The notes: generated by a model not told the origin, from the sequence alone. A DNA stretch of 61,588 bases from an uncultured Bacteroides sp. (GCA_947173895.1 CAMWGU010000013.1:1-61588); one strand, 5' to 3'. Positions 1-9,169 are shown, counted from the first letter of the stretch. Numbers and translations are program-made.

Positions 1-44
1 TTGTAAAATGAAACTATAAAATCAAAAGAAAAAGATGATAACTA

Positions 45-75
45 TTTGCAGATTAAGATAAAATACCTACCTTTG
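45..75 (+). promoter_or_regulatory. Promoter of the rpsF-rpsR-rplI operon
   Basis: TTTG at 45-48, 19 bp, then TACCTTTG at 68-75. This is an exact match to the Bacteroidetes housekeeping sigma promoter (TTTG, 19-21 bp, TAnnTTTG). It leaves a leader of roughly 40 nt before rpsF. Confidence 0.8.
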
Positions 76-120
76 CACCCGAATTTAAAAAAATAATTTA
101 ATCATTTTAATTAACGTAGT

Positions 121-465
121 ATGAATCAATACGAAACCGTTTTCATTTTGACTCCCGTTTTATCTGACGTTCAGATGAAGGAAGCGGTAGAGAAATTCAA
201 AGGTATTCTGACTGCAGAGGGTGCAGAGATTATCAATGAAGAAAACTGGGGCTTGAAGAAGCTGGCTTACCCCATCCAAAAAAAATCAACTGGATTCTAT
301 CAGTTGATAGAGTTTAATGCAGAACCGAAAGTTATCGAAAAATTAGAAGTAAACTTCCGTCGTGACGAGCGTGTTATCCGTTTCTTGACTTTCAAGTTGG
401 ATAAGTATGCTGCCGAATATGCTGCTAAAAGAAGAAATATTAAATCAACTAAAAAGGAGGATTAA
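121..465 (+). CDS. rpsF: Small ribosomal subunit protein bS6
   Basis: 114 residues. The N-terminus ([16 protein letters not shown]) and the pattern [14 protein letters not shown] are characteristic of bS6, which binds 16S rRNA of the 30S platform together with bS18. Full family length, with the C-terminal basic tail usual in Bacteroidetes. It is first in a three-gene operon: its stop lies 2 nt before rpsR. A consensus promoter lies 46 nt upstream. The start has no competing upstream ATG. Confidence 0.97.
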   Translation: MNQYETVFILTPVLSDVQMKEAVEKFKGILTAEGAEIINEENWGLKKLAYPIQKKSTGFYQLIEFNAEPKVIEKLEVNFRRDERVIRFLTFKLDKYAAEYAAKRRNIKSTKKED

Positions 466-467
466 TC

Positions 468-737
468 ATGGCACAGCAACAATCAGAAATCAGATATTTA
501 ACTCCGCCCTCAGTAGATGTTAAAAAGAAAAAATACTGCCGTTTCAAAAAGAGTGGTATTAAGTATATTGATTACAAAGATCCTGAATTCTTGAAGAAAT
601 TCTTGAATGAACAGGGAAAAATCCTTCCTCGCCGTATTACGGGTACTTCTTTGAAGTTCCAGCGTCGTATTGCGCAGGCTGTTAAAAGAGCGCGTCATTT
701 GGCGTTACTTCCATTTGTAACTGATATGATGAAATAA
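468..737 (+). CDS. rpsR: Small ribosomal subunit protein bS18
   Basis: 89 residues, full length. Family hallmarks are the central [21 protein letters not shown] block and the basic C-terminal [19 protein letters not shown] segment that contacts 16S rRNA. The protein partners bS6 in the 30S platform. A strong AAGGAGG lies just upstream of the ATG, unusual for this phylum and overlapping the 3' end of rpsF. It is followed after 15 nt by rplI, so the three genes are translated from one mRNA. Confidence 0.97.
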   Translation: MAQQQSEIRYLTPPSVDVKKKKYCRFKKSGIKYIDYKDPEFLKKFLNEQGKILPRRITGTSLKFQRRIAQAVKRARHLALLPFVTDMMK

Positions 738-752
738 TAAGGAGGAATAAGT

Positions 753-1196
753 ATGGAAATAATTTTGAAAGAAGACGTAGTTAACTTGGGCTACAAGAAT
801 GATATTGTAACTGTAAAGTCTGGTTACGGCCGTAATTATCTTATTCCGACTGGTAAGGCTGTTATTGCTTCACCTTCAGCTAAGAAAATGTTGGCAGAAG
901 AATTGAAGCAACGCGCTCACAAATTGGAGAAGATCAAAAAAGATGCAGAAGCTATGGCAGAACAGTTGAAGGATGTAACTTTGACTATTGCAACTAAGGT
1001 AAGTGCTACTGGTACAATCTTTGGTTCTGTTAGCAATATACAGATTGCTGAAGAATTGGAAAAATTGGGTCATAAAATTGACAGAAAGATTATTGTTGTG
1101 AAAGAAGCAGTGAAAGAAGTCGGTTCTTATAAGGCTGTTGTTAAACTTCACAAGGAAGTATCTGTAGAAATTCCATTTGAAGTAGTTGCTGAATAA
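753..1196 (+). CDS. rplI: Large ribosomal subunit protein bL9
   Basis: 147 residues, usual length. The N-terminal globular domain carries MEIILKEDVVNLGYKND and the signature GYGRNYLIPTGKAV. A connecting lysine-rich helix (about residues 45-75) and a C-terminal domain with SVSNIQIAEEL follow. bL9 binds 23S rRNA at the base of the L1 stalk. It is preceded by a GGAGG-like ribosome-binding site and followed immediately by a clear intrinsic terminator, marking the operon end. Confidence 0.97.
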   Translation: MEIILKEDVVNLGYKNDIVTVKSGYGRNYLIPTGKAVIASPSAKKMLAEELKQRAHKLEKIKKDAEAMAEQLKDVTLTIATKVSATGTIFGSVSNIQIAEELEKLGHKIDRKIIVVKEAVKEVGSYKAVVKLHKEVSVEIPFEVVAE

Positions 1197-1221
1197 AAGT
1201 CTGTAAATGCTTTAAGGGTAA

Positions 1222-1258
1222 TAAAAAAGCTCGGTTTGTAAAACCGGGCTTTTTTATT
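1222..1258 (+). terminator. Intrinsic terminator of the rpsF operon
   Basis: An A-rich arm followed by GCTCGGTTT, a short loop, then AAACCGGGC and a run of six T. The near-perfect stem plus T tract lies 25 nt after the rplI stop. The flanking A and T runs pair as well. Confidence 0.85.
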
Positions 1259-1270
1259 TATTGTTCTTTT

Positions 1271-1308
1271 AAAAAGAAAAAGTCTGTTATGCTTTCGCAT
1301 GGCAGACT
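1271..1308 (-). terminator. Intrinsic terminator of the small lipoprotein gene
   Basis: The minus strand reads AGTCTG, CC, ATGC, GAAA loop, GCAT, AA, CAGACT, then a T-rich run. The two-part stem with a small internal loop lies about 50 nt after the stop of the 1360-1554 gene. Confidence 0.75.
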
Positions 1309-1359
1309 TTCAATTCTCTCTAACGGTTCTCTCGTATGTGTACCTACTGAAACTAAAAA

Positions 1360-1554
1360 TTATTCAGCTTTAGTAGAGTCACAGTTAATTGAATCGCAAG
1401 CAGTTGAGTCAACTGTTGCTTCTTCTGTTACAATAGAAATTTCTTCTACTGAGGTTGAATCAATTGTTTCGGCGTTGTTATTGGCAGCTTTGTTTCCGCA
1501 AGATGCGAAAGAAACGGCTGCGAATGCTACGAATAAAAATACTAATTTTTTCAT
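1360..1554 (-). CDS. Small predicted lipoprotein of unknown function
   Basis: 64 residues. An N-terminal signal of the form KKLVFLFVAFAAVSFASC ends in a lipobox (FASC, Cys at about residue 19). The mature part is short and acidic, rich in Ser, Thr, Glu and Ala, with repeated DST/DS motifs (IDSTS, VDSTACDS, CDSTKAE). No enzymatic motif is visible. A TAACTTTG -10-like box on the same strand at 1608-1615 and a terminator at 1271-1308 indicate a monocistronic gene. Similar small Ser/Thr/Glu lipoproteins are common in Bacteroides. The lipid anchor is inferred; the role is unknown. Confidence 0.7.
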   Translation of the reverse strand: MKKLVFLFVAFAAVSFASCGNKAANNNAETIDSTSVEEISIVTEEATVDSTACDSINCDSTKAE

Positions 1555-1716
1555 TTTCTTTGCTTTTTTAATCTGTAATACTAAATGTTGCTTTTATTAA
1601 AACAGTGCAAAGTTATGTACTTTTTTGATACGTTGTACTTAAAACTTCGTATTTTTTTCTGCTTTTTTATGTTGTACAACCTATTTAGTTGATTACTAGT
1701 ATGTTTTACAACATGT

Positions 1717-3390
1717 TTAATCTTCTGAAATGCTATTATATAAGAAACGTTTGATGCTTTTTTTAGGAGTTTTTTCAAATTCTGTGGGATAAAGCTGTAT
1801 CTTGCTTACTTGTTCATAGTTTCCTACCAGCTTATTTAGGTTTTTTAAGTTTTCGTCCATTACTGTTTTTATATTTTCGGTTGTATTCAGTCCTAAACTA
1901 TCCAAACTATCGTAGTCGGGATATACCAAAGCAACCAGTCTTTTATTGCGCTCTATGATTAAACTTTCTAAGACGAATGGCATATTGTTCAGCTTGGATT
2001 CAATTTCTTCGGGGAAGATATTTTGTCCGTTGGAACTCAGAAGCATGGTTTTACTGCGTCCTCGTATATAAATGAATCCGTTATTGTCTGTTGTACCCAA
2101 GTCGCCTGTTTTCAACCAGCCGTCTTCTGTAAACACTTCGCGGGTTGCTGTTTCATTTTTATAGTATCCTTTCATTACATTCTCGCCACGTACTTGAATT
2201 TCACCGGTGATTTTATATGGATCGTCCGAGTCGATGCGTACTTCCATGATGTCTAGTATCTTTCCTGCCGAACCGGGGATGAACTCATTCCAAGGGGCGT
2301 AGCTGATAAGTGGGGCACATTCGGTCATGCCGTAGCCAATGGTAAATGGAAACTTTATTTTATAGAAAAAGTCGGTGACTTCCGGATTCATGGCAGCTCC
2401 GCCAATGATGACTTCTTTAAAGCGGCCTCCTAATGCGTCAATTAGTTTCTTGCGGATTTGGGCATAGATTTGGTTGTCCAGCAACGGAATGTTAAGTGCC
2501 CATTTCATACTCCGTTTGTTGATGAGTGGCTGGATAACGTTTTTATAAATTTTCTCGATGACCAACGGCACGGTGATAATTAGGTTAGGTTTTACTTCCT
2601 CAAAAGCTTTCATTAATATTTTGGGGGAAGGGGTTTTGCCGAGCAAAGTGACATGCGTGCCTACAGCAGTAGCGGTCAGAAAGTCGAAGGCGCATCCATA
2701 AGCGTGGGCCAAAGGAAGAAAGGACAATACTTTTTCTCCTTTTTTCAGCAGGCCGGTACGGATGCCGAAAGTGACGTTTCCTGCCAGGTTATTTCCTGTG
2801 AGCATTACTCCTTTACTGAATCCGGTAGTTCCGGAAGTATAGTTCAGTAGCATGACTTTGTCATTCGAAAGCTCTGTATAGTTGATGTTTTCTTTCTGAA
2901 ATCCTTTCGGATAGCTTTTTCCCATAGCCGAATCCAGATTCTTTATAAATTTCTGGACGGTTTCTCCGTCGCGTTGATGCAAGCATCTGAAATCTGCCAA
3001 GGAGAATACGGCGCGTAATCCGCCCAATGCTTCCTCTTCCAGGTGTTCCCATATATGGTCGCTGGTAAACAGGAAAGTAGATTCGGAATGGTTTACAATG
3101 TGGTGGACGTCGTTGGGTTTGAAGTCTTGCAATATAGGAACCACGATGGCTCCATAGGTGATGGTTGCCAAATAGGCGATGCACCAGCGGGAAGTGTTTT
3201 TACCGATGATAGATATTTTATCGCCACGGCGCAGACTGCAATGTTGGAATAACAGGTGTATTCTGGCTATCTCTTCTGCCACTTGTCCGTATGTAAGTGT
3301 GTTGTTTTCACCATAGTCGGTATAACATGGCAGATCCCAATTTTCTTTGAAGCTATTCTCGTATAGCTTGATAAAGTTTTCTTTTATCAT
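1717..3390 (-). CDS. AMP-dependent long-chain acyl-CoA synthetase
   Basis: 557 residues from the ATG at 3390; an in-frame ATG 36 nt upstream lies in the promoter area and adds an atypical extension. Motifs of the ANL adenylating superfamily are present: the P-loop YTSGTTGFSKGVM, the adenylate-binding GYGMTECAP, the hinge TGDLG with the later IRGRSK, and a C-terminal catalytic Lys region (TPKKSIKRFLY). It should activate a fatty acid to acyl-AMP and then acyl-CoA for membrane lipid turnover or incorporation. No second domain or transporter neighbour is present. It is transcribed divergently from mtaB with a TATTTTTG box on its strand at 3414-3421. Exact chain-length preference cannot be read from sequence. 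Confidence 0.88.
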   Translation of the reverse strand: MIKENFIKLYENSFKENWDLPCYTDYGENNTLTYGQVAEEIARIHLLFQHCSLRRGDKISIIGKNTSRWCIAYLATITYGAIVVPILQDFKPNDVHHIVNHSESTFLFTSDHIWEHLEEEALGGLRAVFSLADFRCLHQRDGETVQKFIKNLDSAMGKSYPKGFQKENINYTELSNDKVMLLNYTSGTTGFSKGVMLTGNNLAGNVTFGIRTGLLKKGEKVLSFLPLAHAYGCAFDFLTATAVGTHVTLLGKTPSPKILMKAFEEVKPNLIITVPLVIEKIYKNVIQPLINKRSMKWALNIPLLDNQIYAQIRKKLIDALGGRFKEVIIGGAAMNPEVTDFFYKIKFPFTIGYGMTECAPLISYAPWNEFIPGSAGKILDIMEVRIDSDDPYKITGEIQVRGENVMKGYYKNETATREVFTEDGWLKTGDLGTTDNNGFIYIRGRSKTMLLSSNGQNIFPEEIESKLNNMPFVLESLIIERNKRLVALVYPDYDSLDSLGLNTTENIKTVMDENLKNLNKLVGNYEQVSKIQLYPTEFEKTPKKSIKRFLYNSISED

Positions 3391-3497
3391 TGCACAATTT
3401 TTGATGTGATGTGCAAAAATAAGCATAATTATTGGTATTCTAAAGAAATTAAGCAGAATAATATGTACCTTTGTTCCCTAACTTAGATTAAATAGGT

Positions 3498-4814
3498 ATG
3501 ATTGATACTACAATTTTCCAAGATAAAACGGCTGTTTATTATACATTGGGCTGCAAATTGAATTTCTCGGAGACATCGACAATTGGTAAAGTGCTGAAAG
3601 AGGCGGGCATACGAACGGTACGGAAAGGAGAAAAAGCGGATATTTGTGTGATTAATACTTGTTCGGTGACTGAGGTGGCGGATAAGAAATGCCGGCAGGC
3701 CATTCATCGCTTGGTTAAACAACATCCGGGTGCTTATGTCGTGGTGACGGGATGTTACGCCCAACTGAAACCCGATCAGGTGGCCAAGATAGAAGGTGTG
3801 GACATTGTGTTGGGGGCAGAGCAGAAGGGAGACTTGATTCATTATTTGGGAAATTTGGAGAAGCACGAGCAGGGAGAGGCTGTTACGACCGCTGCAAAGG
3901 ATATACGCATCTTTTCGCCTTCGTGTTCGAGGGGAGATCGTACGCGATATTTCCTGAAAGTGCAGGACGGATGTGATTATTTTTGTTCTTATTGTACTAT
4001 TCCATTTGCTCGTGGGCGTAGTCGTAACGGTCGTATTGCCGAGATTGTGGAACAGGCACGTCAAGTGGCGGCCGAAGGAGGGAAGGAAATTGTGATAACG
4101 GGAGTGAATATCGGGGATTTTGGGAAAACTACTGGTGATAGTTTTTTCGATTTGGTGAAAGCTTTGGACCAGGTGGAAGGAATAGAGCGTTATCGTATTT
4201 CTTCTATCGAACCCAATTTGTTGACGGATGAGATTATAGAATATGTGGCCCGTTCGCGTGCTTTTATGCCTCATTTTCATATTCCCTTGCAGGCAGGTAG
4301 CGACGATGTGTTGAAACTGATGAGGCGTCGGTATGATACGGCATTGTTTGCTTCCAAGATACGTAAAATCAAGGAAATCATGCCGGATGCATTTATCGGT
4401 GTGGATGTAATTGTGGGAACACGCGGCGAGACGGAGGAATTCTTTGAGGATGCTTATCGTTTTATTGAGCAACTGGATGTGACACAATTGCATGTGTTCA
4501 GCTATTCGGAACGTCCCGGCACGCAAGCTTTGAAAATAGACCATGTGGTGGTTCCTGAGGAAAAGCATCGGCGAAGCCAGAGGTTGTTGGCATTGTCGGA
4601 CCAGAAAACAAAGGCGTTTTATGCCTCGCATATCGGGAAAGAGGCTTGGGTGTTGATGGAAAAGTCAAAGGCCGGAACACCTATGCATGGTTTTACGGAC
4701 AACTATATCCGGGTGGAACTGGGGCATGACGATCGTTTGGACAATCGGTTGGTTCGTGTGAAAATGGGCGGGTTTAATGAGGAAGGTACGGCTTTGGTAG
4801 GAACTTTGCTGTAG
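3498..4814 (+). CDS. mtaB: tRNA t6A37 methylthiotransferase MtaB
   Basis: 438 residues, normal length. The N-terminal MTTase domain supplies three cluster cysteines (LGCKLNFSE, NTCSVTE, GCYAQL). The radical-SAM motif CDYFCSYC follows at about residues 158-165, and a C-terminal TRAM-like part binds tRNA. It converts t6A to ms2t6A at position 37 of ANN-decoding tRNAs using two 4Fe-4S clusters. It lacks features of RimO (no DHxxL-type extension) and of MiaB, so MtaB is the best call. The glycosyltransferase gene follows after 15 nt and is probably cotranscribed. A TACCTTTG box lies at 3466-3473. Confidence 0.92.
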   Translation: MIDTTIFQDKTAVYYTLGCKLNFSETSTIGKVLKEAGIRTVRKGEKADICVINTCSVTEVADKKCRQAIHRLVKQHPGAYVVVTGCYAQLKPDQVAKIEGVDIVLGAEQKGDLIHYLGNLEKHEQGEAVTTAAKDIRIFSPSCSRGDRTRYFLKVQDGCDYFCSYCTIPFARGRSRNGRIAEIVEQARQVAAEGGKEIVITGVNIGDFGKTTGDSFFDLVKALDQVEGIERYRISSIEPNLLTDEIIEYVARSRAFMPHFHIPLQAGSDDVLKLMRRRYDTALFASKIRKIKEIMPDAFIGVDVIVGTRGETEEFFEDAYRFIEQLDVTQLHVFSYSERPGTQALKIDHVVVPEEKHRRSQRLLALSDQKTKAFYASHIGKEAWVLMEKSKAGTPMHGFTDNYIRVELGHDDRLDNRLVRVKMGGFNEEGTALVGTLL

Positions 4815-4829
4815 AGTCATTATGTATAA

Positions 4830-5864
4830 ATGAGGATGAAAAAGGTATCTGTTGTCATATTGAACTGGAACGGGGTGGATATGCTTCGTGAGTTTTTGCC
4901 TTCTGTCGTTGATTGCTCGCAAGGCGAGGGGATTGAGATTTGTGTGGCCGATAATGCTTCGGAAGATACGTCGGTTGCGATGCTCCGTGCCGAATTTCCT
5001 ATGGTCCGTCTGATAGAGTTGGATCAGAATTATGGATTTGCCGAAGGGTATAACCGGGCTTTGGCGCAAGTGGATGCGGAGTATGTGGTTTTGCTGAATA
5101 GTGATGTAGAGGTTACTCCGCATTGGCTGGAACCTTTGTTGGACTATATGGATGCTCATCCCGAAACGGCTGCCTGCCAGCCTAAACTGTTGAGCTGGCA
5201 TCGTAAAGAATATTTCGAATATGCCGGAGCGTCGGGAGGATTTATAGATCGTTACGGGTATCCTTTTTGCCGTGGACGCATTTTGGATGTTGTCGAGAAA
5301 GATGAGGGGCAATATGATACGGTCATGCAGGTGATGTGGGCAACGGGTGCGGCTTTTTTGATTCGCCTGTCGGATTATCGGGAAGCGGGAGGCTTGGATG
5401 GACGGTTTTTTGCCCACATGGAAGAAATTGATTTGTGTTGGCGTTTGCGAAGCAGGGGAAGGCGGATTGTCTGCATTCCTCAGAGCGTGGTGTATCATGT
5501 GGGAGGGGCTACTTTGAAAAAGGATAATCCGAGGAAGACCTTTCTGAATTTCCGGAATAACCTGCTGATGCTTTACAAGAATCTGCCGGACAAGGAATTG
5601 AATAGGGTGTTGTGCGTGCGTAGTGTGCTGGACAGGGTGGCTGCTCTTGTCTTTTTTCTGAAAGGAGACAGGGAGAATGCGCGCGCTGTGGTGCAGGCGC
5701 GGAAGGAATTTGAGGAGATGAGGTGCTCTTTTGCGGATGCACGGATGGAGAACCTGACCAGGGCTACGGACAAAGCGATACCGGAACGTTTTTCTTTTAG
5801 TGTTTTGATAAAATATTATTTATGTAGGAAGAAGTATTTTTCTTGTTTAGTTCTTTGTTCTTAG
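4830..5864 (+). CDS. Family 2 glycosyltransferase
   Basis: 344 residues (338 if the second ATG at 4836 is used). GT-A fold hallmarks are VSVVILNWNG at the N-terminus, a DNASEDTS nucleotide-binding segment, the metal-binding NSDVEV at about residue 90, and an acceptor-side MEEIDLCWRLRSRG motif. This arrangement is typical of rhamnosyl- or other sugar transferases acting on undecaprenyl-linked surface glycans (GT2, WcaA/RfbN-like). No transmembrane segments are evident. It lies 15 nt after mtaB and is followed by a palindrome array between convergent genes. Sugar donor and acceptor are not deducible. Confidence 0.85.
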   Translation: MRMKKVSVVILNWNGVDMLREFLPSVVDCSQGEGIEICVADNASEDTSVAMLRAEFPMVRLIELDQNYGFAEGYNRALAQVDAEYVVLLNSDVEVTPHWLEPLLDYMDAHPETAACQPKLLSWHRKEYFEYAGASGGFIDRYGYPFCRGRILDVVEKDEGQYDTVMQVMWATGAAFLIRLSDYREAGGLDGRFFAHMEEIDLCWRLRSRGRRIVCIPQSVVYHVGGATLKKDNPRKTFLNFRNNLLMLYKNLPDKELNRVLCVRSVLDRVAALVFFLKGDRENARAVVQARKEFEEMRCSFADARMENLTRATDKAIPERFSFSVLIKYYLCRKKYFSCLVLCS

Positions 5865-5952
5865 GCAATTCTTTCGTGATTTTGTTCTTTTGCGTGGTAA
5901 AATATATTTCTCTTTTGAAGGCGTGGCCATACGTGTGCGGTCTTGTCGATTT

Positions 5953-6034
5953 ACACGTACGTATGTGTAGGCCTTCACGTACGTATGTGTAAGGCTACAC
6001 GTACGTATGTGTGGGGTTACACGTACGTACGTGT
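5953..6034. repeat. Palindrome array 1: four 16-bp units, 22-bp period
   Basis: Units begin at 5953, 5975, 5997 and 6019, exactly 22 bp apart. Each is close to ACACGTACGTRYGTGT and self-complementary. Spacers are AGGCCT, AAGGCT and GGGGTT. Unit 4 is a perfect palindrome; the others carry a single G-T (wobble) pair, and unit 2 also has a changed first base. The array sits in the 212-bp gap between the convergent glycosyltransferase and folB genes. ACAGCCC follows at 6037, then a run of G. Two more arrays with the same geometry lie at 29781 and 44054. Confidence 0.9.
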
Positions 6035-6076
6035 AAACAGCCCTGTTTTAAGGGGGGGGGAGCAGGCCGATAATCC

Positions 6077-6445
6077 TTAGCGTATGTAGTGTACTTCTAT
6101 GCCCACATTCTGGCAGTCGCTTCCCATCGGCGGATTCTCTTTAGACAGCCGGAGGTCTATTTCTTCGATGGCCGGAAAGTCGTTGAACAGTCTTTTCCCA
6201 ATGCGTTCGCAGACGTGTTCTAGCAGGCAGGAAGGAATTTTCATTTCTTCTTTGACCGTTGCATAGACATCGGCATAATTTATTGTGCCTTCCAGTTCGT
6301 CCGTCCGGGCAGCACGGGCAAAATCGGTTTTTAGTTTCAAATCAATCAAGAAGTATGCTCCTACTGCCGTTTCTTGCGGATCTACTCCGTGGAAACAGAA
6401 AAGCTTGATACCTTCCAGGTAAATATACATCGATGTTGCTTTCAT
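6077..6445 (-). CDS. folB: Dihydroneopterin aldolase
   Basis: 122 residues from ATG 6445; the reading frame stays open upstream but that part has no family resemblance. It begins MKATSMYIYLEGIKLFCFHGVDPQE, matching the FolB start with the conserved Glu after the HGV segment. Further motifs are INYADVYATV and the catalytic-lysine region LSKENPPMG. It cleaves 7,8-dihydroneopterin to 6-hydroxymethyl-dihydropterin and glycolaldehyde in folate synthesis, as a cytosolic oligomer. It lies 100 nt downstream of nrdJ on the same strand, with its own TATTTTTG box at 6470-6477. Confidence 0.92.
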   Translation of the reverse strand: MKATSMYIYLEGIKLFCFHGVDPQETAVGAYFLIDLKLKTDFARAARTDELEGTINYADVYATVKEEMKIPSCLLEHVCERIGKRLFNDFPAIEEIDLRLSKENPPMGSDCQNVGIEVHYIR

Positions 6446-6545
6446 ATCTTTCTTGTTTAGGTGGGAGGACAAAAATAAAGAGTAGGAAAAAAGCAATGCT
6501 GTTTTCTCCCTACTCAAAAGTGTATTCACATTATATAATTAATCA

Positions 6546-9092
6546 TTATCCGCATCGGGAAGTACCGCATGTTTTGCAGATAAGGCAACCTTCTTGGTAC
6601 ACCAGTGTTTCGTTGCCGCAATTAGGACACTTTTGTCCTTCGGCCTTGGTTCCATCCACTACATATTTTTTCAATGCTCTTTCCACACCGTTTTTCCATG
6701 TGTTGATGTTCTCATTGTCAAGCTGCAAAGAGTCTACCAGTTTGATAACCCGGTCGATAGGCATTCTCCAGCGGAGCACACCCGAGATCAGTTTGGCATA
6801 GTTCCAATATTCTTTGTTGAACTTTTCGGACAGTCCTTCGATAGTTGTCTTATATCCGCGTTTGTTTTCGAATTGAAAATCATAACGTTTGTTTCCTTCT
6901 TCGTCGATGTTCTTGATGATGCGTCCCGTAGTGACGGATTTGGGTAATAAAATACCTTCTTCGTCGTCTTGCAGGCCGGTGAAGATTTCATACGGATGTC
7001 CGTCGAGCAGTCCCACAAAGGCCACCCATTTTTCTTTGTTGTTTTGGAATCGTACGACTTCGGCTTCTAGTATTTTAGGACGTACTTCCACCACCGTGGG
7101 CACTTTGCTGGACAGGAGGTCTTCTTTCTTGTCTTTTTTGTTTTTCTTGGTAGAAATCAGGACTCCCGAACGGGAACCGTCACGGTAAACCGTACATCCT
7201 TTACATCCGGAGCGCCATGCTTCCACATACAGACGGTTGACCAGACCTTCGTCTACGTCGTTCGGTAGATTGATGGTTACGCTGATGGAATGGTCGACCC
7301 ATTTTTGGATACGTCCTTGCATTTTTACTTTCATCAGCCAGTCCACATCATTGGATGTGGCTTTATAATAAGGTGACTTTTCTACCAGCTTATCAATTTC
7401 TTCTTGCGTATAGCGTTTGGCAGGATCGTAACCGTTTACTGTCATCCATTCCATGAATTTATGATGGAATACGGTATATTCTTCGAAAGCATCTCCCGTT
7501 TCGTCTACAAAATCCACATGCGTTTTGGGGTCGTTCGGGTTGACTTTTCTTCTGCGTTTATATACCGGCATGAATACGGGTTCTATTCCGGAGGTTGTTT
7601 GCGTCATCAGGCTGGTGGTTCCGGTGGGTGCAATAGTCAGGCAGGCAATATTTCGTCTTCCGTATTTTTTCATCTCTTCGTATAACTCGGGATCTGCTTC
7701 TTTCAGCCGATTGATGAACGGATTGTTTGTTTCTCGCTCACTGTCATAGATGGCAAAGGCTCCTCGTTCTTTGGCCATGTTGACAGATGAGCGATACGCT
7801 TCCAGTGCAATGGTTTTATGAACTAGTTCAGAAAATTCGGTTGCTTCTTCCGTTCCATATCGCAGTCCCATGGCAGCCAGCATGTCACCTTCTGCCGTAA
7901 TGCCCACTCCGGTGCGTCGTCCTTGCTTGCTCTTTGTGTAAATCTTTTCCCATAAATGCTTCTCCGCTCTTTTTACTTCCTCGCTTTCGGGATCAGAATC
8001 TATTTTGGCCATGATTCTTTCTATTTTTTCCAGTTCCAGGTCGATAATGTCGTCCATGATGCGTTGAGCCAGTGCCACATGTTGCTTGAACAAATCAAAA
8101 TCGAAACGGGCATCCTTGGTGTAAGGGTTTATCACATAAGAGTATAGATTGATGGCCAATAGACGGCAGGAATCATAGGGGCATAAGGGGATTTCACCAC
8201 ATGGATTGGTGGAGACGGTGCGATAGCCCAAATCGGCATAACAGTCGGGTACAGATTCGCGTATGATAGTATCCCAGAATAAGACCCCGGGTTCTGCTGA
8301 TTTCCATGCATTGTGGACAATCTTTTTCCATAAGCTGGAAGCGTCCACCTCTTTAGTGAAAGCCGGCTGATCGGAATCTATCGGATATTGTTGTCGATAA
8401 GTAGTCTTATTTACAGCGGCTTGCATGAATGCATCGTCCAGTTTTACGGATACATTGGCACCGGTCACTTTGCCTTCGGTCATCTTGGCATCGATAAAAG
8501 CCTCCGAGTCCGGATGCTTGATAGATACGCTTAACATCAAGGCGCCCCGGCGTCCGTCTTGTGCCACTTCGCGTGTCGAATTGGAATAGCGTTCCATGAA
8601 AGGCACTAGTCCGGTCGAAGTCAGTGCTGAGTTTTTGACCGGAGAGCCTTTGGGGCGGATGTGTGATAAATCATGTCCTACGCCTCCCCGACGTTTCATT
8701 AGTTGCACCTGTTCTTCGTCAATGCGGATAATGGCTCCGTACGAGTCGGCCGATCCGTCTATCCCGATTACAAAACAGTTTGACAGCGATGCTACCTGAA
8801 AATCGTTGCCGATGCCGGTCATAGGACTGCCTTGTGGAACAATATATTTAAAATGATCTAATAATTCGTAAAGCTGTTGTGCGCTTAATCCGTTTGTATA
8901 GTTAGCTTCAATGCGAGCTATTTCGTTCGCAATGCGCCAATGCATGTCTTCGGGTGATTTTTCAAAAATGTTTCCGAAAGAATCTTTTACTGCATATTTG
9001 TTGACCCAAACCCTTGCAGCAAGCTCGTCGCCTTTGAAGTATTGTAAGGATGCTTTGAAGGCTTCTTCGTAGGTGTACGTTTGTTTTTCCAC
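6546..9092 (-). CDS. nrdJ: Adenosylcobalamin-dependent (class II) ribonucleotide reductase
   Basis: 848 residues. It matches the NrdJ type: substrate-site Cys in LSNCFVIG, GGVGHDLSHIRPKGS, the active-site loop NPCGEIPL, and a second redox Cys in NIACLTIAPTGTTS. A C-terminal zinc-like tail CPNCG...CLICKTCGTSRCG provides the thioredoxin-accessible cysteines. It reduces ribonucleotides to deoxyribonucleotides with B12 and needs no oxygen, fitting an anaerobe. A consensus promoter lies 78 nt upstream; no cobalamin riboswitch is recognisable. The downstream gene on the same strand is folB. Confidence 0.93.
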   Translation of the reverse strand: MEKQTYTYEEAFKASLQYFKGDELAARVWVNKYAVKDSFGNIFEKSPEDMHWRIANEIARIEANYTNGLSAQQLYELLDHFKYIVPQGSPMTGIGNDFQVASLSNCFVIGIDGSADSYGAIIRIDEEQVQLMKRRGGVGHDLSHIRPKGSPVKNSALTSTGLVPFMERYSNSTREVAQDGRRGALMLSVSIKHPDSEAFIDAKMTEGKVTGANVSVKLDDAFMQAAVNKTTYRQQYPIDSDQPAFTKEVDASSLWKKIVHNAWKSAEPGVLFWDTIIRESVPDCYADLGYRTVSTNPCGEIPLCPYDSCRLLAINLYSYVINPYTKDARFDFDLFKQHVALAQRIMDDIIDLELEKIERIMAKIDSDPESEEVKRAEKHLWEKIYTKSKQGRRTGVGITAEGDMLAAMGLRYGTEEATEFSELVHKTIALEAYRSSVNMAKERGAFAIYDSERETNNPFINRLKEADPELYEEMKKYGRRNIACLTIAPTGTTSLMTQTTSGIEPVFMPVYKRRRKVNPNDPKTHVDFVDETGDAFEEYTVFHHKFMEWMTVNGYDPAKRYTQEEIDKLVEKSPYYKATSNDVDWLMKVKMQGRIQKWVDHSISVTINLPNDVDEGLVNRLYVEAWRSGCKGCTVYRDGSRSGVLISTKKNKKDKKEDLLSSKVPTVVEVRPKILEAEVVRFQNNKEKWVAFVGLLDGHPYEIFTGLQDDEEGILLPKSVTTGRIIKNIDEEGNKRYDFQFENKRGYKTTIEGLSEKFNKEYWNYAKLISGVLRWRMPIDRVIKLVDSLQLDNENINTWKNGVERALKKYVVDGTKAEGQKCPNCGNETLVYQEGCLICKTCGTSRCG

Positions 9093-9169
9093 TTTTATTT
9101 TTATATTTGCTATATTACCGTTAAAGTTGTTGTATGTAGAAGTTCAACTTCTTACGATAAAATTTTCGG

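Noticed and set aside
3483-4631. 382-codon open frame opposite mtaB
   Set aside because: Antisense to a clear radical-SAM gene; no family features, caused by codon bias.
5953-6034. CRISPR array
   Set aside because: Units are palindromic with 6-bp spacers that are similar to each other; no cas genes.
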